Positions 18,340 through 25,180 are shown, numbered from the stretch's first letter. The stretch: DNA of 33,099 bases from Geoalkalibacter ferrihydriticus DSM 17813 (GCF_000820505.1 NZ_JWJD01000002.1:49028-82126), one strand, 5' to 3'. Notes: generated by a model not told the origin, from the sequence alone. A program made the numbers and translations.

Positions 18340-18606
18340 CACGATTCGGCGCCAGGGAGATTTTTGCGTTTAAGGGTGTCAAAGATTAGCACAGAGGATT
18401 TGCGGCGGGCAAAGTATTTCTGGCAAATGAAGGGAGGACGAAAACAGGGAAGAACCCAAAGCAGAACAACAGCCAAATACACCCCAGGCATGAAACTCGC
18501 TTGGCAAAAATAAACGCGGCGAGAAACAACCGCCCTTAGGGAGTGTGAACTCTGGCTGCCCCGTTCACACTCCCGGGAGCTTGTCTCCCCTGCCGACGCC
18601 GTCTCA
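18340..18606. other. Intergenic region between osmC-like gene and tlyA
   Basis: A 267-bp gap. It holds the perfect hairpin at 18539-18574 and a smaller GGGAG/CTCCC hairpin at 18575-18589. On the tlyA side I see no convincing promoter hexamers; a TTGACA near 18380 on the minus strand has no good -10 partner before the start. No gene is supported. Confidence 0.5.
18539..18574 (-). terminator. Perfect 12-bp hairpin 3' of the osmC-like gene
   Basis: GGGAGTGTGAAC and its exact complement GTTCACACTCCC enclose a 12-nt loop. It lies about 33 nt past the osmC-like stop codon. On the minus strand only a short T-poor tail follows, so it may be a terminator, a 3' stabilising stem or a protein site. Confidence 0.55.
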
Positions 18607-19167
18607 TCACTCCTTGGCCAAACTGACTTTGACCGGCACGGGTTTAGCCACCGTGTTAAAAACCGGTGAATATTTCTTTGCCATTTCGATCAGCTCCTGC
18701 TTTTCTTCAGGGGACAGATCCGCATCGATTTTGAAGGAAACCCGGATTTCCTTGTACCCGACGGGCGCAGACTCCGACAATCCAAGAAAACCATGAAGAT
18801 CAAGGTCACCCTCGAGGCGCGATTCAACCGCTCGGATCTGAATGCCGCGCGCAGCAGCGTGGGCGATCATACTGGTCGTCAGGCAGCCTGACAAGCCGAC
18901 CAGCAGGTACTCAACCGGGTTGGCTCCGTGATTTTCGCCGAGCAAAACCGGCGGTTCGTCAATTTCAAAAGTCATGGTCGCACGCGAATCATCCTGCGCA
19001 CCGGCACCATAAAAATCCTTCACATTGGCACGGTTGTGGGTACCCCCTACCCACTTGTTGGTCGCGCGAAATTTAAAATCGGCAATTTCGGGTTTTTCTT
19101 TAATCAACTCAATGGTGCTGACGAGTTGGGTGACATTGACGCCGTTAATGATTTGATTATTCGACAT
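18607..19167 (-). CDS. OsmC/Ohr family protein lacking the second cysteine
   Basis: A 186-residue OsmC-type protein. OsmC/Ohr enzymes reduce organic hydroperoxides using two active-site cysteines. The first is present in EYLLVGLSGCLTTSMIAHA. In the place of the second, usually within a CPV motif, the sequence reads KKYSPVFNTV, with Ser instead of Cys. Peroxidase activity is therefore doubtful, and the protein may act differently; similar variants are known as OsmC-like proteins. An upstream frame extends to 19314, but the ATG at 19167 is preceded by AAAGGAGGT at 9 bases. It is transcribed away from ybiT and is probably a single-gene unit. Confidence 0.88.
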   Translation of the reverse strand: MSNNQIINGVNVTQLVSTIELIKEKPEIADFKFRATNKWVGGTHNRANVKDFYGAGAQDDSRATMTFEIDEPPVLLGENHGANPVEYLLVGLSGCLTTSMIAHAAARGIQIRAVESRLEGDLDLHGFLGLSESAPVGYKEIRVSFKIDADLSPEEKQELIEMAKKYSPVFNTVAKPVPVKVSLAKE

Positions 19168-19224
19168 AGCGACGCACCTCCTTTCATTTTTCCATCTATT
19201 TGTCAATAGGTTACCACCGATTTT

Positions 19225-19252
19225 GCGGCTGTAAAGAGCCGCTTTTACAGCC
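19225..19252. repeat. Inverted repeat with two competing stems upstream of the osmC-like gene
   Basis: GGCTGTAAA at 19227-19235 pairs exactly with TTTACAGCC at 19244-19252. An alternative stem GCGGCT (19225-19230) with AGCCGC (19237-19242) uses part of the same sequence, so the two are mutually exclusive. It lies 58-85 nt upstream of the osmC-like start and may be an operator or a leader hairpin. Confidence 0.6.
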
Positions 19253-19421
19253 CTCAATCGAAAAAACATCCAATTAATTTTCCCCAATCTCCGCGATACT
19301 GCACGCTGCGCCAAGATAATCCTCCAACCCTAGGCGCCCAGCCCTTAGCGGGGGACCAAACAGGAACAAATAAGGGGATTGCCGCCAACGGGCCGAAAGT
19401 GGTACAAGTAAAGGGCATGTG

Positions 19422-19457
19422 AACCGCAGGGATCACCCCTGCGGTTTTTATTTTTTT
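19422..19457 (+). terminator. Strong intrinsic terminator in the ybiT leader
   Basis: AACCGCAGGG (19422-19431) and CCCTGCGGTT (19437-19446) form a perfect 10-bp stem with a 5-nt loop, followed by a T-rich tract through 19457. No plus-strand gene lies upstream to be terminated, and the ybiT start is only 22 nt further on. It therefore probably acts as an attenuator of ybiT, although termination of a small leader RNA is also possible. Confidence 0.8.
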
Positions 19458-19479
19458 CCGAGTAAAGGTTTTTTTGAAC

Positions 19480-21114
19480 ATGATCAGTGCATCAAACGTG
19501 GCCCTTTCCTACGGCAAAAGGGTCATTTTCAAGGACGTCAACATCAAGTTCACCCCCGGCAACTGCTACGGCCTCATCGGTGCCAACGGCGCCGGCAAGT
19601 CGACTTTTCTCAAAATCCTCGCCGGCGAAAGCGAGGCCGACAAGGGTGAGATCAGCGTTACTCCCGGCGAGCGAATCGCCATGCTGCGCCAGGATCAGTT
19701 CGCCTTCGATGAGGAAACTGTATCCAACACCGTGATCATGGGGCACAAACGCCTCTTTGAAGTCCTGACCGAACGTGAGGCGATCTACGCCAAACCCGAT
19801 TTCAGTGAAGCCGACGGCATTCGCTCGGGCGAGCTGGAGGCAGAATTCGCCGAGATGAACGGCTATGAGGCAGAAACCGAAGCGGCGGTGCTGCTGAGCG
19901 GTCTCGGCATTCCCGAGGAACTGCGCAACCGAAAGATGAAGGAGCTTGAGCCCGGCGACAAGGTACGGGTACTCCTCGCCCAGGCTCTCTTCGGCAATCC
20001 GGACATTCTGCTCCTCGACGAGCCGACCAACCACCTTGATCTTAAATCCATCGCCTGGTTGGAGGATTTCCTCTTTCGCTTTCCCAACACCGTCATCGTC
20101 GTTTCTCACGACCGTCACTTTTTAAACCAGGTTTGCACCCACGTGGCCGACATCGACTTCGGCAAGATAACCGTCTACGTCGGCAATTACGACTTCTGGT
20201 ACCAGGCAAGCCAGTTGACCCTGAAGCAAAAACAGGATGAGAACCGCAAGGTGACCGACAAAGCCAATGAGCTTAAGGAATTCATCCAGCGCTTTTCCTC
20301 CAACGCTTCAAAAGCGAAACAGGCGACCTCGCGCAAAAAACTTCTGGATAAGCTCAACGTCGAGGATCTTCCGGTCTCCTCGCGCAAGTATCCCTTCGTC
20401 GTGTTCAAACCTGAACGGCCCTGCGGCGACATCATCCTTGAAATCAAAGGGCTCTGCAAAAAGATTGACGGGGTCGAGGTGCTCGGCGGTCTTGATCTGT
20501 GCGTCAACAAGGGCGACAAAATCGCCTTCGTCGGTGGCGACGGCCTGGGCAAGACCACCCTTTTTCAGATTCTTGCAGGCGAACTTGAACCGGACGCCGG
20601 CAGCTTCCGCTGGGGGGTGACCATCACCAGCGCCTATTTCCCCAAGGAGAACAGTGCCTACTTCGACAACGATCTGAACCTGATCGAGTGGCTCTGCCAA
20701 TTTCCTCCCTGCGATGGAGAAAGCTTCGCGCGCGGCTTTCTCGGCCGGATGCTTTTCTCCGGCGACGAAGCGACCAAAAAGGCCAAGGTTCTTTCCGGCG
20801 GCGAGCGCGTACGCTGCATGTTGGCGCGCATGATGCTCGTCGGCGCCAACGCCCTGATGCTCGACGAGCCGACCAACCATCTCGACCTCGAGTCCATCAC
20901 CGCGCTCAACAACGGCCTGATCGCTTTCAATGAGGTCGTTCTCTTCGCCTCGCATGACCATCAGTTCGTTACCACCATCGCCAACCGCATCGTCGAGCTG
21001 ACCCCCGGCGGCGTCATCGACCGGGTGATGAACTTCGATGACTACTTGGAAAACGCCGATGTGGCACAACTGCGCGACCAACTCTACCAGGGGCACGGCG
21101 AATTGAAGCTGTAA
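19480..21114 (+). CDS. ybiT: ABC-F family ATPase, YbiT type
   Basis: A 544-residue soluble ABC-F protein with two ATPase domains and no membrane segments; family members act on the ribosome as translation factors. Domain 1 has Walker A GANGAGKST and LLLDEPTNHLD; the linker follows (about 250-300, with FIQRFSSNASKAKQATSR). Domain 2 has a Walker A GGDGLGKTT with Asp where Asn is usual, signature LSGGERVR and LMLDEPTNHLD. Segments such as RQDQFAFDEETV and VIMGHKRLFEV closely match E. coli YbiT. A TTG at 19474 is also in frame and sits 5 bases after AAAGG; the ATG at 19480 is used for the normal family start. The strong terminator immediately upstream suggests leader control. It opens the plus-strand translation module. 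Confidence 0.95.
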   Translation: MISASNVALSYGKRVIFKDVNIKFTPGNCYGLIGANGAGKSTFLKILAGESEADKGEISVTPGERIAMLRQDQFAFDEETVSNTVIMGHKRLFEVLTEREAIYAKPDFSEADGIRSGELEAEFAEMNGYEAETEAAVLLSGLGIPEELRNRKMKELEPGDKVRVLLAQALFGNPDILLLDEPTNHLDLKSIAWLEDFLFRFPNTVIVVSHDRHFLNQVCTHVADIDFGKITVYVGNYDFWYQASQLTLKQKQDENRKVTDKANELKEFIQRFSSNASKAKQATSRKKLLDKLNVEDLPVSSRKYPFVVFKPERPCGDIILEIKGLCKKIDGVEVLGGLDLCVNKGDKIAFVGGDGLGKTTLFQILAGELEPDAGSFRWGVTITSAYFPKENSAYFDNDLNLIEWLCQFPPCDGESFARGFLGRMLFSGDEATKKAKVLSGGERVRCMLARMMLVGANALMLDEPTNHLDLESITALNNGLIAFNEVVLFASHDHQFVTTIANRIVELTPGGVIDRVMNFDDYLENADVAQLRDQLYQGHGELKL

Positions 21115-21139
21115 GCCCTTTTGCGAAAGGATTGACACC

Positions 21140-21301
21140 ATGGCGAAAAAACCGAACTACAACTTCGAGAAACGACAGAAGGAGTTGGCCAAGAAAGCCA
21201 AAAAGGAAGAAAAGCGGCAACGCAAGCTCCAAGGACTCGACACGCCTGAAGATGCGGAGGAGACCGACGAGGCGGCCGACAACGATGAGAGCGAAACCTG
21301 A
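21140..21301 (+). CDS. Small lysine-rich protein, 53 residues
   Basis: A short gene between ybiT and rbgA on the same strand, 25 bp after ybiT. The predicted protein starts MAKKPNYNFEKRQKELAKKA, is strongly basic in the first 30 residues and acidic at the end (EDAEETDEAADNDES). It is probably helical at the N-terminus. The ATG is preceded by GAAAGGA at about 8 bases. Similar short MAKKPNYNFEKRQKE proteins are, to my knowledge, common in proteobacteria without an assigned function. Its charge pattern and neighbours suggest binding to RNA or the ribosome, but this is inference. Confidence 0.82.
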   Translation: MAKKPNYNFEKRQKELAKKAKKEEKRQRKLQGLDTPEDAEETDEAADNDESET

Positions 21302-21358
21302 ATCGGGTCGCCGGCATCTGCCTCCTCTTGCCGTGATTTTTCTTTTTGGAGCAGAGAA

Positions 21359-22237
21359 ATGATTATCGACTGGTATCCCGGTCACATGAAGAAAGCGCGG
21401 GCGCAGATCGTTGAGGTCCTGCCGACCATCGACCTGATCATCGAAGTTCTCGATGCCCGCCTGCCGGTCAGCAGCGCCAATCCTCTGCTGGAGAAATTGC
21501 GGGGCGCCAAGCCCTGCATCAAGGTGCTGAACAAGAAAGATCTGGCCGATCCGACGGTCACTAAGGCCTGGGTCGGTTTTTTTGAACAACAGCAGAGAGT
21601 GAAGGCAATCCCTCTCGAAGCCAAAGACCGGCGCGATGTCGGACTGTTGCCAAAACTCTGTCGCACAATGGCGCCCAACCGCGGCAACAAAGGGCAGAAG
21701 CCACTGCGAGTCATGGTCGTCGGCATACCCAATGTCGGCAAGTCGACCCTGATCAATACGCTGGCGGGCAAAAGGATGGCAAGAGTCGGCGACAAGCCGG
21801 CCATCACCACCTGTCCGCAAAAGATCGACCTGCGCAATGGCATCCTGCTCTCCGATACACCCGGGTTGCTGTGGCCGGCGATGGATGATCAGGCAGGCGC
21901 TTGTCGCCTGGCCGCCAGCGGCGCAATTGGCGACAACGCCTTCGATCCTCCTGATATCGCCCTGATGACCATCGAATACCTGGTCGGCAAATATCCGGCG
22001 CTGCTGCTGCAGGGCTATCAACTGACGGACCTTCCCGAAAACTCAACCGAAATCCTGATGGAAATCGGTCGCCGCCGCGGCTGCCTGGTCAAGGGCGGCG
22101 ATGTCGACCTGAACCGCGCGGCCATACAATTCCTGCGCGACCTGCGCGCCGGAAAGCTGGGACGGATCAGCCTGGAGCGACCCGGAGAAGCACCGGTTCC
22201 GCCTGGAGACTCGGACAGCGATGAATCCAGCCTTTAA
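21359..22237 (+). CDS. rbgA: Circularly permuted ribosome biogenesis GTPase, RbgA/YlqF family
   Basis: A 292-residue GTPase. The start WYPGHMKKA is diagnostic of YlqF/RbgA. G motifs are in permuted order: G4 NKKD at 58-61, G1 GIPNVGKST at 122-130, and G3 DTPG at 166-169. RbgA helps mature the large ribosomal subunit. A C-terminal domain of about 110 residues includes the RRGCLVKGGDVDLNRAA segment usual for the family. A GGAG lies 7 bases upstream of the ATG. The 3' end overlaps the next gene by 17 bp. Confidence 0.95.
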   Translation: MIIDWYPGHMKKARAQIVEVLPTIDLIIEVLDARLPVSSANPLLEKLRGAKPCIKVLNKKDLADPTVTKAWVGFFEQQQRVKAIPLEAKDRRDVGLLPKLCRTMAPNRGNKGQKPLRVMVVGIPNVGKSTLINTLAGKRMARVGDKPAITTCPQKIDLRNGILLSDTPGLLWPAMDDQAGACRLAASGAIGDNAFDPPDIALMTIEYLVGKYPALLLQGYQLTDLPENSTEILMEIGRRRGCLVKGGDVDLNRAAIQFLRDLRAGKLGRISLERPGEAPVPPGDSDSDESSL

Positions 22238-22601
22238 CTGTTGTTGCTGCGGTCACTGCTGCCTCAATTTGGTTGATGCATACAACGGCTGCGTCAGCGA
22301 TGACGACGTGGAGCGCTGGCAAAAACTGGGTCGTCATGATCTGATGGCGTGGATCAACACCCTTGATCTGGGACCCGGCAACAAACTGCATCTGGCCTGG
22401 ATTGATCCGGAATCCGGGGATGACGTCGAACGCTGTCCCTGGTTGCTTGATCGTCTCGACCGCGCCGAGAGTAAAGGCTATCTGTGCGGAATCGACGAGA
22501 TCAAACCGGACCATTGCCGGTCCTATCCTACAGATCAAAGTCATGCCACCGCCACCGGCTGCAACGGCTATCGTGCCCTTCGAGAAAGGTCATCCTCATG
22601 A
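22221..22601 (+). CDS. YkgJ-family cysteine cluster protein
   Basis: A 126-residue protein of the YkgJ/UPF0153 type, proposed to bind zinc or iron through clustered cysteines. It opens with FNCCCCGHCCLN, has a middle ERCPWL and a C-terminal YLCGIDEIKPDHCRSYP, all characteristic of the family. Biochemical function is unknown. It overlaps rbgA by 17 bp and the RRM gene by an ATGA, so it is surely co-transcribed with both. The ribosome binding site (GGAG about 13 bases upstream) is weak, which fits translational coupling. Confidence 0.85.
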   Translation: MNPAFNCCCCGHCCLNLVDAYNGCVSDDDVERWQKLGRHDLMAWINTLDLGPGNKLHLAWIDPESGDDVERCPWLLDRLDRAESKGYLCGIDEIKPDHCRSYPTDQSHATATGCNGYRALRERSSS

Positions 22602-22936
22602 AAGACAAATCAACGAACAAAGACCTCTACGTATCCGACATTTCCTCCAATGTCCAGGAGGAGGATCTGCGTAAACTTTTCGCCGTCTGCGGCAAGGTTC
22701 GCGCCGTTCACCTGATCACCGACCAGAAGACGGGTCAGTTCAAAGGCTGTGCCTTCATCAACATGGGCACAGCAGCCGAAGCCAAAGATGCGCTGAACAC
22801 CCTCGACGGCACCCGCCTGATCGATCGCTGCATCAAAGTCAGGGCAGCGCGACCAAAAAACACCATGGCACCAGCGACACCATCCGCTCCAGAAAAACCC
22901 CGGAAAGCACGAGGTGCGCGAGGTCGCCGCCAATAA
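22598..22936 (+). CDS. RRM-type RNA-binding protein
   Basis: A 112-residue protein with one RNA recognition motif. RNP2 is LYVSDI (9-14) and RNP1 is KGCAFINM, around residue 50. The C-terminus from about 85 is basic and proline-rich (APEKPRKARGARGRRQ). Bacterial RRM proteins bind single-stranded RNA; targets are rarely known. The frame is open upstream to 22484, but the ATG at 22598 is chosen: GAAAGG is about 9 bases upstream, it overlaps the YkgJ stop as ATGA, and the RRM begins right after it. It is the last gene before the terminator at 23040. Confidence 0.92.
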   Translation: MKDKSTNKDLYVSDISSNVQEEDLRKLFAVCGKVRAVHLITDQKTGQFKGCAFINMGTAAEAKDALNTLDGTRLIDRCIKVRAARPKNTMAPATPSAPEKPRKARGARGRRQ

Positions 22937-23039
22937 CAATTCAGGCCCGGCTTGATCTCGGCAGTGCCATTCACCGCAAAGGTCAGGAGTGTTTATGCTT
23001 TACCGCTATAACCGCTCTACGCCGTTCCTTACCCCTGCG

Positions 23040-23071
23040 TGCCGGCCCGGAAAACGGTCCGGCATTTTTTT
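23040..23071 (+). terminator. Intrinsic terminator of the ybiT-RRM operon
   Basis: GCCGG (23041-23045) pairs with CCGGC (23059-23063); after one mismatch the inner CCG pairs with CGG around a short A-rich loop. Seven T residues follow at 23065-23071. It lies 104 bp after the RRM stop and insulates hgcA from the upstream operon. Confidence 0.85.
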
Positions 23072-23171
23072 CGCGCAGATTCCATGCTAAACTACCACTG
23101 CGGCAACTGTTAAGCTCAAAGGGTTCGCGGTGCCCAGGGCAAAGGTGCCCTGAGCCCCCGCCGACAGGTGA

Positions 23172-23182
23172 TGAACAGTTAC
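23172..23182. promoter_or_regulatory. TGAACAGTTAC site upstream of hgcA
   Basis: This 11-bp sequence recurs exactly at 24462-24472 before hgcB. A related copy in opposite orientation (GCAACTGTTAA) lies at 23103-23113. The shared core AACAGTT suggests a regulator site, unproven. Confidence 0.4.
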
Positions 23183-23227
23183 CCATCCTGAACAATTCCC
23201 GGATCCGTGAGAGGAAAAATCATTGCC

Positions 23228-24391
23228 GTGTCCGAAGACAGTCCCTGCTGCCCACCCCCTAATTTGAAATCGCCGCAAGCTGGACCCTGCTCTCCGCCCG
23301 AGTCTGAGCCAACTAGCGTGCAGTCCTGTTGCCCGCCAGAGAAAGTGCGCGAACTACCCGGCTATCGCCTGTGGCCTTTTGTCGGCGGCTGGTTTGCCAC
23401 ATCCGTCGGCCAAGTGCCCCAGGTATGCACCCGCCTGACCTGGGGCGACCATCTGGGCCACTGGCAGATGCGCTGGGGCATCGGCCGTCTGCGCTACCGC
23501 ATCGCACCCGGACTCTACGCCGTGGGCTGTCCCGATGCTGATGCCCCGGTGGTGGTGACGGCCAACTACAAGATGAGCTTTGATGCACTACGCCGGGAAC
23601 TGGGCGGGCGGGATCTGTGGATTCTGGTGCTGGAAACCCACGGCATCAACGTCTGGTGCGCCGCCGGAAAGGGTACCTTCGGTACTGAAGAACTGGCAAG
23701 GAGGGTCAAGGCGACGGGCCTGGAAAAGCTGGTGCGACACCGCCGTCTCATCGTGCCGCAACTCGGGGCTGTCGGCGTGGCGGCCCATGAGGTGAAAAAA
23801 GCCTGCGGTTTTCAGGTCGTCTACGGGCCGGTGCGCGCCGCTGATTTGCCAGTGCTTCTCGATTGCGGCGAAAGGGCCATTACCCCTGCCATGCGCCGTG
23901 TCACTTTCACCACCCGTGAGCGCCTGGTGCTCACACCGGTGGAATTGAGCGGAATGCTCAAAATCATGCTGTGGGCGGCCCTCGCGCTGTTGGTGCTGGG
24001 CGGCATCGGTCCAGGCATCTTTTCGATCTCTGCGGCATTCACCCGTGGGGGCACAGCGGTTCTTGCCGCCCTGGCCGGTGTTTTCGCCGGCGCGGTCCTT
24101 ACGCCGGTGCTGCTGCCCTGGTTGCCGTGGCGCGCCTTTGCCGCCAAAGGCGCATTGGTCGGCGGCGCCCTCGCCCTGGTGCTGGGACTGCTTGGCGCAG
24201 CCTCCGGAACGGATCTGGCGGCGCTGGTTCTGGGTATGGCCGCAGCCAGTTCCTACTGCGCGATGAATTTTACCGGCTCGACCACCTTCACCTCGCCTTC
24301 CGGGGTGGAGAAGGAAATGCGGCGCGCCATCCCTCTGCAAGGAGCGGCCTTGCTGCTGGCCGGAAGCTTCTGGCTGTGGGGCGCCTTCTAG
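23228..24391 (+). CDS. hgcA: Corrinoid protein HgcA, mercury methylation
   Basis: HgcA transfers a methyl group from its corrinoid cofactor to Hg(II), making methylmercury together with HgcB. The decisive motif is the cap helix NVWCAAGK (residues 141-148), whose Cys (C144) is the cobalt ligand. It is followed by the conserved LIVPQLGAVGVAAHEVKKACGFQVVYGPVRA block of the corrinoid-binding domain. The C-terminal half is a membrane domain with about five hydrophobic segments (IMLWAALALLVLGGIG, ALAGVFAGAVL, ALVGGALALVLGLLG, ALVLGMAAASS, LLLAGSFWLWGAF). The N-terminus carries CCPPP, PCSPPE and SCCPPE. Start is uncertain: GTG at 23228 is used because AGAGGA lies 12 bases upstream; a GTG at 23207 is also in frame but has no ribosome binding site. 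Confidence 0.95.
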   Translation: MSEDSPCCPPPNLKSPQAGPCSPPESEPTSVQSCCPPEKVRELPGYRLWPFVGGWFATSVGQVPQVCTRLTWGDHLGHWQMRWGIGRLRYRIAPGLYAVGCPDADAPVVVTANYKMSFDALRRELGGRDLWILVLETHGINVWCAAGKGTFGTEELARRVKATGLEKLVRHRRLIVPQLGAVGVAAHEVKKACGFQVVYGPVRAADLPVLLDCGERAITPAMRRVTFTTRERLVLTPVELSGMLKIMLWAALALLVLGGIGPGIFSISAAFTRGGTAVLAALAGVFAGAVLTPVLLPWLPWRAFAAKGALVGGALALVLGLLGAASGTDLAALVLGMAAASSYCAMNFTGSTTFTSPSGVEKEMRRAIPLQGAALLLAGSFWLWGAF

Positions 24392-24461
24392 GGCATGCAC
24401 AGGACTTAATAGAAACCCAACAAGTACCTACTCAGCGGCAATACCCAATCGCGCTGCATGC

Positions 24462-24472
24462 TGAACAGTTAC
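24462..24472. promoter_or_regulatory. TGAACAGTTAC site upstream of hgcB
   Basis: An exact copy of the 11-bp sequence before hgcA, placed 13 nt before the hgcB start within the 94-bp hgcA-hgcB gap. It overlaps the region just upstream of the AAAGGA ribosome binding site, so it could affect translation or mark an internal promoter. Confidence 0.4.
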
Positions 24473-24485
24473 AAAGGAAAAAAAC

Positions 24486-24788
24486 GTGAAAGAACTGCAC
24501 TATCTGGAGAACGTCGCCACCCTGCATCTCGATGTCGAAACCTGCATCGGCTGCGGCCTCTGCGCGTCAGTTTGTCCCCACGGGGTGTTTGAAATAATTG
24601 CTCAAAAAGCCCAGATTCTCGAACGCAACCGCTGTATGGAATGCGGCGCCTGCGCCCGCAACTGCCCGGTCAACGCGCTTGCCGTGAAGGCCGGCGTCGG
24701 CTGCGCCAGTGCTATCATCCACAGCTGGATTACCGGTGAAGAACCGAGCTGTGACTGTGGTACAGGACAAAGCGGCAGCGGCTGCTGA
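24486..24788 (+). CDS. hgcB: Ferredoxin HgcB, mercury methylation
   Basis: A 100-residue dicluster ferredoxin that donates electrons to the HgcA corrinoid. Two 4Fe-4S motifs are visible: C20-x2-C23-x2-C26-x3-C30 (CIGCGLCASVCP) and C50-x2-C53-x2-C56-x3-C60 (CMECGACARNCP). The extra Cys in GVGCA (C73) matches the conserved additional cysteine of HgcB, and three more cysteines lie near the C-terminus (C89, C91, C100), where HgcB proteins usually have a cysteine pair. The start is GTG with AAAGGA about 8 bases upstream. It follows hgcA with a 94-bp gap, longer than usual for this pair. Confidence 0.95.
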   Translation: MKELHYLENVATLHLDVETCIGCGLCASVCPHGVFEIIAQKAQILERNRCMECGACARNCPVNALAVKAGVGCASAIIHSWITGEEPSCDCGTGQSGSGC

Positions 24789-25180
24789 TATTGCGACCGA
24801 TCCCAAATCTTCGATTACCAGTTCCCGTTGCAGTGTGGGAATAAGATCAGCCAAGCAACTGCTGCGTCAGCCGGGTTGCAGGGCACAAGTTGCCCTTCGA
24901 CGCCTGGTTCTGAAAAAGACGAAGATCGCGGGACAAGATTGATGAGGCGGTGGCGCCAAATTTCGTCAAACCTTCCCCACCCTGCTCTGTCCGCGTTTTG
25001 GCCGGAAGCGGCAAGTCGTCCCACGCGAACAAATCGTCCAGACATTGTGAACATCCTGGAATCTAAGGATTATTCCATGAGATCCGGACAGAAAATCAGA
25101 TCCATCCCGCTGGCATAAATTTCGCAGAGAAAAACAGCAAATTCATCCGTAACTATATTTAGTGAAAGTCGGTATTGAAG
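24789..25180. other. Intergenic region between hgcB and the HD-GYP gene
   Basis: A 392-bp gap. A hairpin AGGGCA/TGCCCT with loop CAAGT is at 24880-24896; it could end the hgcAB transcript but has no T-run. Overlapping frames on both strands (for example minus 24815-25054) look like chance. A 13-codon frame at 25078-25119 has an AGGA upstream and could be a leader peptide, but support is thin. Confidence 0.4.

Larger units (their letters stand above)
19168..19479. other. Divergent spacer: osmC-like upstream region and structured ybiT leader
   Basis: This 312-bp region lies between divergent genes. The left part holds a hairpin in front of the osmC-like gene. The right part, about 19300-19440 on the plus strand, can form several short pairings (CCCTTA with TAAGGG, GCGCC with GGCGC) and ends in a strong terminator before ybiT. 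I do not recognise a known riboswitch class. A GATACT near 19295 could be a -10 box but has no clear -35. Confidence 0.45.
22937..23227. other. Intergenic region between the RRM gene and hgcA
   Basis: A 291-bp gap. It holds the terminator at 23040-23071, then a region with a CAGGGC/GCCCTG hairpin (23135-23152, loop AAAGGT) and the AACAGTT-type sites before hgcA. A TGCTAAACT near 23083-23091 could be an extended -10 but has no good -35. No gene is supported; a minus-strand frame at 22983-23195 is judged spurious. Confidence 0.45.

Noticed and set aside
19300-19440. c-di-AMP, c-di-GMP or other known riboswitch before ybiT
   Set aside because: A GGGGGACC-type stretch slightly recalls the c-di-AMP class, but the rest of the conserved core is missing; left as an unassigned leader.
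22983-23195. Minus-strand open frame upstream of hgcA
   Set aside because: It runs through the terminator at 23040-23071 and has no ribosome binding site or recognisable domain.
23072-23220. Cobalamin riboswitch upstream of the corrinoid-protein gene hgcA
   Set aside because: The B12-box and conserved core sequences are not visible; only a short hairpin is present.
24815-25054. 79-codon minus-strand frame between hgcB and the HD-GYP gene
   Set aside because: No ribosome binding site, overlapping frames on both strands look equally good, and no domain is recognised.
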